The notes beneath the pieces were generated by a model that saw only the letters and a program-made list of their open reading frames with translations, did not search any database and was not told the DNA's origin. The position numbers and the translations under genes were made by a program. Below, one piece after another: positions 1 to 5,145 of a stretch of DNA of 5,999 nucleotides. The stretch comes from a bacterium (GTDB taxonomy: Bacteria > Patescibacteriota > Microgenomatia > UBA1400 > PJMF01): the NCBI GenBank assembly GCA_017431585.1, contig JAFRKU010000001.1, positions 1 to 5,999 on the forward strand, in the 5' to 3' direction. Position 1 is the stretch's first letter; every line of letters starts with the position of its first letter.

Positions 1-2
1 CA

Positions 3-710
3 CGCCCTGAATTGCTCAAGCAAACGGATTTTGTTTTCCCGTATTTGTACAAATTTCCTGGTCAAGAGAGCCGGGAGGTCATTTTGTATGCGACGCGAGA
101 AGCAAAAAGTCTGCTATATATACGTCTTTTTTTGACGGCGGCGAGCGTGATTTTTGTGCTGGGGATGATCGGGTGGATAGTGCCGATGGCAGCGCGGCAA
201 TTCGGCTTTGAAAGCGCGACGGTGATGATAGTGCTGGCGGGGGTGACATTGATTTTGGGGGGCCTGATTTGGTATTACTTGGTGACAACGTGGCGCAAAA
301 CGGTGGGTGTGCTGACGAATTATCGGCTGGTGAAAATTGTGCAATATGGACTTTTCAATCACGCGGCGCAAACGTTGCCTTTGGACGAAATTGTGGATAC
401 GAGCGTGTCTAACAAAAAGTTGTGGGAACGGGTGCTGAGGGTGGCGAATTTCACGGCGCGCTCAGCAGCGAGTAGTAGCGGACTGGCGACCGATGACGCG
501 CAAGAAGGCAACATCCGCATCAATAAAAAATATTTTTATTGGGAGCACATTTGTTTTGCGGAGGATTTTGAAAATTATTTGCACAAAATTTTGAAAGAAT
601 TGAAAACGAAATCGGTGGAAGATTTGGTGAATTTCCGGCCGTTTATCGGCGGACTGAAAGGCGAGCGACGGGCGGAGTTTATGCAACAGTGGCCACAATA
701 TTGGAGCTAA
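3..710 (+). CDS. Membrane protein with bacterial PH-like (bPH_2/YdbS-type) domain, 5' partial
   Basis: The reading frame is open to the left edge, so the true start is probably just outside the window; a TTG at 12 is the only in-window start candidate near the edge and I do not trust it. Counting from that TTG, residues about 10-32 hold a soluble segment with a PGQESREVILYATREAK stretch, which resembles the motif ahead of the first membrane helix in bPH membrane proteins. Two hydrophobic helices follow at about 34-60 and 68-92, then a polar beta-rich domain. That domain contains VGVLTNYRLVKIVQYGLF and later LPLDEIVDTSV, the typical 'vLTn-RlV-i-q-GlF ... l-ldeI-d' pattern of bacterial PH domains. 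The C-terminal 60 residues are charged and probably cytoplasmic. Molecular function is unknown for the family. A palindrome begins 9 nt after the TAA stop. Family assignment is fairly secure; the start is not. Confidence 0.75.
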   Translation, partial: RPELLKQTDFVFPYLYKFPGQESREVILYATREAKSLLYIRLFLTAASVIFVLGMIGWIVPMAARQFGFESATVMIVLAGVTLILGGLIWYYLVTTWRKTVGVLTNYRLVKIVQYGLFNHAAQTLPLDEIVDTSVSNKKLWERVLRVANFTARSAASSSGLATDDAQEGNIRINKKYFYWEHICFAEDFENYLHKILKELKTKSVEDLVNFRPFIGGLKGERRAEFMQQWPQYWS

Positions 711-718
711 AATGGGTA

Positions 719-755
719 AACCCGGGAGTAACTCCCGGGTTGGGAAAATTTTTTT
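719..755 (+). terminator. Hairpin plus T-run after the PH-domain gene; probable intrinsic terminator
   Basis: A perfect palindrome lies 9 nt after the stop codon. Its left arm is AACCCGGGAGT (719-729), the centre is one A (730), and its right arm is ACTCCCGGGTT (731-741). A run of seven T follows at 749-755. The U-tract is separated from the stem by GGGAAAA, which is farther than in a textbook intrinsic terminator, so efficiency is uncertain. The same 23-bp unit recurs at 778-800, so it may instead be a dispersed repeat that also ends transcription. Confidence 0.55.
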
Positions 756-777
756 CCAGGCGAAAAATGAGAATCAA

Positions 778-800
778 AACCCGGGAGTAGCTCCCGGGTT
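778..800. repeat. Second copy of the 23-bp CCCGGG palindrome
   Basis: The arms AACCCGGGAG (778-787) and CTCCCGGGTT (791-800) flank TAG. The 23-mer differs from the copy at 719-741 at one position only (A at 731 corresponds to G at 790). The copies are 59 bp apart start to start, and the DNA between them is unrelated A/T-rich sequence. No T-run follows this copy, so it looks less like a terminator than the first. It sits about 40 bp upstream of the TATAAT box of the next gene. Confidence 0.75.
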
Positions 801-836
801 GGCAGAAGATTGTCTAGCGAGGCGAATGATTTTGGG

Positions 837-844
837 TGTATAAT
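837..844 (+). promoter_or_regulatory. Candidate -10 box (TGTATAAT) for the DUF218 gene
   Basis: A consensus TATAAT at 839-844, preceded directly by TG, ends 10 nt before the ATG at 855. No good -35 hexamer lies at 16-18 bp; TTGTCT at 810-815 is too far away at 23 bp. With transcription starting about 7 nt after the box, the mRNA would have almost no leader. There is no Shine-Dalgarno between the box and the start codon. Confidence 0.45.
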
Positions 845-854
845 CGTGACGAGC

Positions 855-2054
855 ATGAAAAAGCGGTTGGCAGTTTTGATTTCGGTGATGATGGTGGGAT
901 GTATGGCGATAAATTCGCTGCTTTTTCACACCGGTCACTGGCGGCTGATCGAGGTGGAAAAAATGGTGATTTTGGTGGTGGCGTTTTTTTACGCGGGGCA
1001 GTATGCTTATCGGCAGGCGCAAGAAACGATGTATTCGTATAAATTGATGACCAATGTAGGGTTGATCATTTTTATTGGCAACACGGCGGTGGCGCAAGCT
1101 TGGCGACTGACAACGCTGACGCGCTTCGGAATGGTGGAGTTTTACGAAAGTATTTTGGATTCTTTTGCGACGTTTGTGTACATGATGCAGCCGCTGGTAA
1201 TCGCGCTGGCGCTAATGCTGATTGCAAGTAATATTGCCCTAATTAGACACGAAAATATGCGAGTGTGGCGCAATTATTTGAGCATTGGTTTGGGAGTGGC
1301 GCTTTTGGTGGGTAGTGGGGTGGCGACAAATATTTATCACTATTTGGCGGGGGTGGTGGACACAACGGACACCAGTATGGCGGCGATGATTTATGTGGCG
1401 GAAGCAAGTGTGTGCGTGGTGGTGGCGTATTTGGAATGTATGCTGTGGGCGGCGATAATTTGCACTTTGAAGGCCGAGCGATACCGGCCGACACTTAACC
1501 AAGATTACATGATTATTTTGGGTTGTAAGGTGGAGCGCGACGGGCAGCCTTCGGCGAGTTTGCGGCGGCGAGTGCAACGGGCTTTGGAATTTGGGAGCGA
1601 ACAAAAAGAAGCGGCTGGTCCGGCTTTAACATATGTGCCTAGCGGCGGACGAGGCACGGACGAGACGGTGAGTGAAGCGGCGGCGATGAAAAAAATGTTG
1701 CGACAAAACGGAGTGGCGACGGCGAAAATTTTGCTGGAAGATCAATCCACCAATACGCGGGAAAACATGCGTTTTTCCAAACGAGTCATCGAGAACAACC
1801 AAAGAGAAAGTCGGGTGGCTTTTGCGACGAGCGGCTATCACGTGTGGCGCTCGGGGGTGCTGGCGCATGAAATCGGTTTGCGAGCGGTGGGAATCGGTTG
1901 CCGCGACAAGTGGTACTATTATAATAATGCGCTGGTGCGGGAGTTTGTGGCGAATTTGTACGCTAGACGATGGGAACATGTGTTTCATATCACGTGGCTT
2001 TTGGTAGGCGTGGCGGCTTTGGTGGCGGTGGGGTGCGAAATTGGAGTGATTTAG
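855..2054 (+). CDS. Polytopic membrane protein with C-terminal DUF218 (YdcF/SanA/ElyC-like) domain
   Basis: With the ATG at 855 the product is 399 aa. The N-terminal half is membrane-embedded, with about six hydrophobic helices at roughly residues 4-22, 33-52, 65-82, 107-135, 141-165 and 175-205. A DUF218 domain follows at about 217-365, with visible family motifs: DYMIILGCKV at 217-226, PSGGRGTDET then SEAAAM at about 262-276, EDQSTNTREN at 295-304, and TSGYHVWR around His329. A last hydrophobic helix spans about 375-399. DUF218 proteins such as SanA, YdcF and ElyC are linked to envelope and peptidoglycan homeostasis, but their biochemical activity is not settled, so only an envelope role is inferred here. 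An upstream in-frame TTG at 810 would add 15 polar residues, but it lies before the TATAAT box and lacks an SD, so I chose the ATG, which gives a positively charged MKKR before the first helix. The gene ends convergently with xth and overlaps its stop codon. Confidence 0.8.
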   Translation: MKKRLAVLISVMMVGCMAINSLLFHTGHWRLIEVEKMVILVVAFFYAGQYAYRQAQETMYSYKLMTNVGLIIFIGNTAVAQAWRLTTLTRFGMVEFYESILDSFATFVYMMQPLVIALALMLIASNIALIRHENMRVWRNYLSIGLGVALLVGSGVATNIYHYLAGVVDTTDTSMAAMIYVAEASVCVVVAYLECMLWAAIICTLKAERYRPTLNQDYMIILGCKVERDGQPSASLRRRVQRALEFGSEQKEAAGPALTYVPSGGRGTDETVSEAAAMKKMLRQNGVATAKILLEDQSTNTRENMRFSKRVIENNQRESRVAFATSGYHVWRSGVLAHEIGLRAVGIGCRDKWYYYNNALVREFVANLYARRWEHVFHITWLLVGVAALVAVGCEIGVI

Positions 2055-2797
2055 GTGGTGAGCTCCAGCCACAAGGGAGCGTGGTCCGAGCCGGTGACAT
2101 CGGATAAAATGTCACAACTGCGCAGGCGGGGCAGCAATTGGGCCGAAGCCCAAAAATAATCGATGCGCCAGCCAACATTGCGCTCGCGAGCGCGGGTTTT
2201 GTAATCCCACCAACTGTAACCGACTTGATCGGGATGAAAATGGCGCCAAACATCAGTGAAACCGGCGGCTTGGACTTGATCTAGCCAGGCGCGTTCTTGC
2301 GGGAGAAAACCGGTGTGAGTGGAATTTTCGCGCGGGCGAGCAAGATCGATTTCCTGGTGGGCAGTATTGACGTCGCCGGTGAAAAGCACTGGTTTGGCGG
2401 CGCCTAACAACTGAATAAAATCCAGATACACGCTATAAAATTGCATTTTATAAGCGAGACGTTCGGGCCCCTGGCCGCCATTGGGAAAATAAGTATTAAG
2501 CAGGTAAAAATCACCTAAATCCAGAGCGACAGTGCGACCTTCACGGGTGAGAAGCTCGGGCACGCCGGGCACTTCTGATGCGGAAATATCCGGATGTATT
2601 AGTGTTAATGTGCCGGAGTAACCGGCGCGCTGACCGCAGCACCAGTGCTCCAAATACTGGCTGCCCAACGGCAGCATTTGATTAGTTTTGGTTTCTTGCA
2701 GACAAACGATATCAGGCGACAACTGTGTGAGCAAGGGCAAAAAATCTTTTTTTAAAATGGCGCGCAAACCGTTGATATTCCAATCCATGATTTTCAT
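2051..2797 (-). CDS. xth: Exonuclease III family AP endonuclease
   Basis: The product is 248 aa, close to the roughly 255-268 aa of the ExoIII branch of the EEP nuclease superfamily. It cleaves DNA 5' of abasic sites in base excision repair and commonly has 3'-5' exonuclease activity. Visible motifs in order: MKIMDWNINGLRA (Asn7) at the start, DIVCLQETK with metal-binding Glu35, NTYFPNG with Tyr103, GDVNTAHQEIDL with Asp142 and Asn144, the SWWDYKTRARERNVGWRIDY block, and GSDHAPLWLEL with the catalytic Asp238-His239 pair. The active site therefore appears complete. The start at 2797 is preferred over an in-frame ATG at 2806 because the latter lies inside the TATAAT box, and the M-K-I-x-x-W-N beginning matches the family N-terminus exactly. 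No SD precedes it; the mRNA is probably leaderless. It diverges from rpsU and converges on the DUF218 gene with overlapping stops. Confidence 0.95.
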   Translation of the reverse strand: MKIMDWNINGLRAILKKDFLPLLTQLSPDIVCLQETKTNQMLPLGSQYLEHWCCGQRAGYSGTLTLIHPDISASEVPGVPELLTREGRTVALDLGDFYLLNTYFPNGGQGPERLAYKMQFYSVYLDFIQLLGAAKPVLFTGDVNTAHQEIDLARPRENSTHTGFLPQERAWLDQVQAAGFTDVWRHFHPDQVGYSWWDYKTRARERNVGWRIDYFWASAQLLPRLRSCDILSDVTGSDHAPLWLELTT

Positions 2798-2804
2798 ATG
2801 GGGC

Positions 2805-2813
2805 ATTATATCA
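2805..2813 (-). promoter_or_regulatory. Extended -10 promoter (TGATATAAT) for xth
   Basis: On the minus strand TGATATAAT matches the TGnTATAAT extended -10 consensus completely. It ends 7 nt before the xth ATG at 2797, which puts the expected transcription start at or next to the A of the ATG. No convincing -35 is seen, as is usual for extended -10 promoters. Confidence 0.65.
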
Positions 2814-2821
2814 TAAATTGC

Positions 2822-2851
2822 TTCACTTTTTGGTAAAAAGTGTGATATAAT
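2822..2851 (+). promoter_or_regulatory. Promoter for rpsU: extended -10 TGATATAAT with weak -35
   Basis: TGATATAAT at 2843-2851 is a full extended -10. TTCACT at 2822-2827 matches four of six -35 positions with an 18-bp spacer. Transcription would start near 2858, giving a leader of about 57 nt. The -10 is the exact inverted copy of the xth -10 at 2805-2813. Confidence 0.65.
2824..2842. repeat. Inverted repeat between divergent xth and rpsU promoters
   Basis: Perfect 8-bp arms CACTTTTT (2824-2831) and AAAAAGTG (2835-2842) flank GGT. The repeat sits between the two mirrored -10 boxes and overlaps the -35 zones of both promoters, so an operator for a dimeric regulator is plausible. No regulator is encoded nearby, so this remains inference. 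Confidence 0.5.
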
Positions 2852-2879
2852 ACGACTTCTGGAGATAAAGTTGAAACAA

Positions 2880-2908
2880 GACCGAATGGTCGCGCCGGAG
2901 GGAGGTGA
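2880..2908 (+). promoter_or_regulatory. rpsU leader: small hairpin and strong Shine-Dalgarno
   Basis: GGAGGTGA at 2901-2908 is an eight-base match to the anti-SD complement and sits 6 nt before the ATG at 2915. Just upstream, GACC (2880-2883) and GGTC (2888-2891) can form a 4-bp stem with a GAAT loop. This is by far the strongest SD in the window and it fixes the rpsU start. Confidence 0.7.
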
Positions 2909-2914
2909 GAAAAT

Positions 2915-3172
2915 ATGACAATTGTGGTGAAAAATCGTGGTGGTGAAACCGTGAATGACATGGTCAAGCGGTTTAAAAAAATCACGGTGGCAATGGATAT
3001 TCAAGCGCAAGTGAAAGATCGCCAGTACTACTTGCGTCCCTCGCAAGTGCGCAAAAACAATGAAAACGACAATCGACGGTTGCGCCGGCGGTTGCACGGT
3101 TTGAAGAAGATGAAGAATATTTCGCCGGAAATTATCGCGCGGATGAACGAAAAATTGAGTTCAGGTAAATAA
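2915..3172 (+). CDS. rpsU: 30S ribosomal protein bS21
   Basis: This 85-aa, strongly basic protein matches bS21. It has the N-terminal strand with GGETVNDMVKRFKK (the family's 'gEsid-alrRFkr'), then KDRQYYLRPSQVRKNN and an Arg-rich helix NRRLRRRLHGLKK. bS21 binds the 30S platform near the 3' end of 16S rRNA and helps initiation. Most bS21 proteins are about 58-71 aa; this one carries an extra C-terminal tail of some 20 residues (KNISPEIIARMNEKLSSGK). The start is set by the strong SD and by the family N-terminus. The gene is divergent from xth and is followed by typA 73 nt later, with a long hairpin between. The family call rests on the motif pattern and size; I am fairly sure. Confidence 0.9.
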   Translation: MTIVVKNRGGETVNDMVKRFKKITVAMDIQAQVKDRQYYLRPSQVRKNNENDNRRLRRRLHGLKKMKNISPEIIARMNEKLSSGK

Positions 3173-3179
3173 AAGGAAA

Positions 3180-3214
3180 TGGGACGTGCCGGCCCTGCGG
3201 GCCGGCACGTCCCA
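3180..3214 (+). terminator. Long GC-rich perfect hairpin between rpsU and typA, without U-tract
   Basis: The arms at 3180-3195 (TGGGACGTGCCGGCCC) and 3199-3214 (GGGCCGGCACGTCCCA) pair over 16 bp with a TGC loop, starting 8 nt after the rpsU stop. The sequence after it is A-rich, not T-rich, on the plus strand. A classic intrinsic terminator is therefore doubtful; a Rho-independent pause site, attenuator, 3'-end stabiliser or palindromic repeat is equally possible. On the minus strand the following bases are T-rich. Confidence 0.5.
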
Positions 3215-3245
3215 AAGGCTAACAAAAGCTAACACAGGAAAACAT

Positions 3246-5078
3246 ATGATCGATCCGCAAAAAATTCGCAACGTGGCGATTATTGCCCACGTGGACCATG
3301 GTAAGACGACGTTGGTGGACGGTTTGCTCAAGCAAGCCCATGTGTTTGCGGCGCATCAAGCGGAAAACGAGCAGACGACAATCATGGACAACGACGCGCT
3401 GGAGCGGGAGCGTGGAGTGACGATTTTGGCGAAAAATACGGCGGTACATTGGCAAGATTATAAAATAAATATCATTGATACGCCGGGACATGCTGATTTT
3501 AGCGGTGAGGTGGAGCGCGTTTTGAACATGGCTGAGGGCTGCGTGCTACTGGTGGACGCGAGCGAGGGCGTGCTGTCGCAGACGCGGTTTGTGTTGTCGC
3601 TGGCGCTCAAACTGGGTTTGAAGCCATTAGTAGTGATCAACAAAGTTGATCGCAAAGACCAGCGCGCCGGCGAGGTGATCAATGAAATTAATGATTTGTT
3701 TTTGGATTTAGCGGTGGACGAAAGTCAGTTGGACTTTCCGGTGTTTTACGCGGTGGGCAGAGATGGGATCGCGGGCAAACAGGTGGAAACTTTACCCGAT
3801 GGATCAATGAAAATTACCGATAGCACCAATTTGGAACCGATTTTCCACGGTATTATCGAGCAAATCCCGGCCCCGACGGTACTGGAAGGACCGACGCGGT
3901 TGCAAATTAGTAACATCGATTTTGACGATTACAAAGGCAGCATCGCGATTGGTAAAGTCAATCGGGGGACGATCAAAAAAGGTCAACAACTGACACTTTT
4001 ACGCGGTGAAAACGGAGAAAAAATTGGCACACATAAAGTGGAATGGTTGTTTGAATTTTACGGTTTGAGCAAAAAGGAAATCGAAGAAGCGCCCACGGGC
4101 GACATCGTGGCACTGACGGGTTTGGGCGACATTAAAATCAGCGATACACTGTGCGATCCGGAACATTTGGAGCCGCTGCCGCACATTAATATCAGTGAGC
4201 CGACGATACAAGTGCAATTTTTAGTGTCGACTTCGCCGTTTGTGGGCAAAGAAGGCGAGTTTTCTACCTCAAGACAATTGAAAGCGCGCTTGGACAAAGA
4301 ATTGGAACGAAATGTGGGTTTGCGACTGGCGCCAGGGCCAAATAGCGAAAGCTTTTTGGTGAGCGGCCGGGGCGAGTTGCACTTGGCAATTTTGATTGAA
4401 AACATGCGCCGAGAAGGATACGAATTTAGCGTGGGCCGGCCAGAGGTGATTTACAAAACCGAGGGTGGGGTGACCACCGAGCCGTGGGAACTTTTGACCA
4501 TCGAAGTGCCGGAGGAATACGTGGGGACGGTGACGGCGGCAATGGGCGATCGGAAGGCGATTTTCCGGACGATGAAAAATTTGAAATTGGGCGTGCGGTT
4601 TGAGTACGAAATTTCTTCGCGCAATCTAATTGGTTTCCGGAGTGAGTTTCAGTCGGCGACCAGCGGCATGGGAGTCGTTAACTCGATTTTCTTGGAGTAT
4701 CGGCCTTTGGGCGAAGAGATGACGTGGCAGCGTAACGGCGTTTTCATCAGCGCGCAGACGGGACAAGCTTTGTCTTATGATTTGAAACGGTTGGAAGAGC
4801 GGGGTGTGGCTTTTGTGACGCCGGGCACGCCGATTTACGCTGGGATGATCGTGGGAGAAAACAGCAAAAAAGAAGACATTGTGATTAATTTGTGCAAGGG
4901 CAAAAAGTTGACCAATGTGCGCTCGAATGCGGACATTTTGATTCGGTTGTCGCCGGCGCGAGAGTTTAGTTTGGAGCAAGCTTTGTCTTACATTGCCAAG
5001 GACGAGCTGATGGAAGTGACGCCGAAAAGTTTGCGGTTGCGCAAGCGTGATTTGAGCGTGGCCAGCAATTATAGTTGA
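3246..5078 (+). CDS. typA: Ribosome-associated translational GTPase TypA/BipA
   Basis: The product is 610 aa, the normal length for TypA/BipA, an EF-G-like GTPase that binds the ribosome at the A-site region and acts in 50S assembly and stress or cold adaptation. The GTPase motifs are intact: G1 AHVDHGKT at 14-21, the switch I-type LERERGVTI at 52-60, G3 DTPGH at 78-82 and G4 NKVD at 132-135. The LDFPVFYA block follows, then the beta-barrel domain, the EF-G-like domains (including VSGRGELHLAILIENMRREG and GRPEVIYKTEGG), and the TypA-specific C-terminal domain ending in KDELMEVTPKSLRLRKR. An AGGA at 3236-3239, 6 nt before ATG 3246, acts as SD. An upstream in-frame GTG at 3186 lies inside the intergenic hairpin and is rejected. 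No clear promoter is visible in the 73-nt gap from rpsU, so read-through from the rpsU promoter is possible. GCTAACA occurs twice (3218-3224, 3228-3234) just upstream; its meaning is unknown. Confidence 0.97.
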   Translation: MIDPQKIRNVAIIAHVDHGKTTLVDGLLKQAHVFAAHQAENEQTTIMDNDALERERGVTILAKNTAVHWQDYKINIIDTPGHADFSGEVERVLNMAEGCVLLVDASEGVLSQTRFVLSLALKLGLKPLVVINKVDRKDQRAGEVINEINDLFLDLAVDESQLDFPVFYAVGRDGIAGKQVETLPDGSMKITDSTNLEPIFHGIIEQIPAPTVLEGPTRLQISNIDFDDYKGSIAIGKVNRGTIKKGQQLTLLRGENGEKIGTHKVEWLFEFYGLSKKEIEEAPTGDIVALTGLGDIKISDTLCDPEHLEPLPHINISEPTIQVQFLVSTSPFVGKEGEFSTSRQLKARLDKELERNVGLRLAPGPNSESFLVSGRGELHLAILIENMRREGYEFSVGRPEVIYKTEGGVTTEPWELLTIEVPEEYVGTVTAAMGDRKAIFRTMKNLKLGVRFEYEISSRNLIGFRSEFQSATSGMGVVNSIFLEYRPLGEEMTWQRNGVFISAQTGQALSYDLKRLEERGVAFVTPGTPIYAGMIVGENSKKEDIVINLCKGKKLTNVRSNADILIRLSPAREFSLEQALSYIAKDELMEVTPKSLRLRKRDLSVASNYS

Positions 5079-5090
5079 AAAGTGCGAGTG

Positions 5091-5140
5091 ACTTTTAATT
5101 GATGTATCAATTAAAAGTGTGTATTTTGATGTATTTTTAT
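5091..5140 (+). terminator. AT-rich hairpin followed by T-rich DNA after typA
   Basis: Perfect 12-bp arms ACTTTTAATTGA (5091-5102) and TCAATTAAAAGT (5107-5118) flank TGTA. They start 12 nt after the TGA stop. The downstream strand is T-rich (TATTTT at 5122-5127, TATTTTTAT at 5132-5140) but has no uninterrupted T-run directly at the stem. The stem is weak in GC, so it may be a modest terminator or an operator for the following gene. Confidence 0.5.
5130..5137 (+). promoter_or_regulatory. Weak candidate -10 (TGTATTTT) for the EpmA-like gene
   Basis: TATTTT at 5132-5137, preceded by TG, ends 8 nt before the ATG at 5146. This copies the geometry seen at the DUF218 and xth genes. It matches only four of six -10 positions and no -35 is evident. 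There is no SD between it and the start. Confidence 0.3.
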
Positions 5141-5145
5141 CTATT

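Noticed and set aside
810..854. Upstream TTG start adding 15 residues to the DUF218 protein
   Set aside because: It lies upstream of the TATAAT box at 839-844, has no Shine-Dalgarno, and the added residues are polar and unrelated to the family; ATG 855 gives a normal MKKR membrane-protein start.
711..854. Possible CRISPR-like or attachment-site repeat array
   Set aside because: There are only two copies, each a near-perfect palindrome, with no regular spacer series, no cas or integrase gene in the window and no tRNA gene.
1239..2072. Minus-strand open frames of 80-150 codons opposite the DUF218 gene
   Set aside because: Their His/Pro/Arg-rich translations are what the antisense of G/T-rich coding DNA gives; they have no domain-like pattern, no SD and no promoter.
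2798..3097. N-terminal extension of xth on the minus strand through the intergenic region into rpsU antisense
   Set aside because: The ExoIII family begins at MKIxxWN, exactly at 2797, and the extension would run over the promoter region and the rpsU coding sequence.
3186..3245. In-frame GTG start 60 nt upstream of typA
   Set aside because: It falls inside the 16-bp hairpin, encodes no conserved residues, and ATG 3246 has an AGGA at correct spacing and the family N-terminus.
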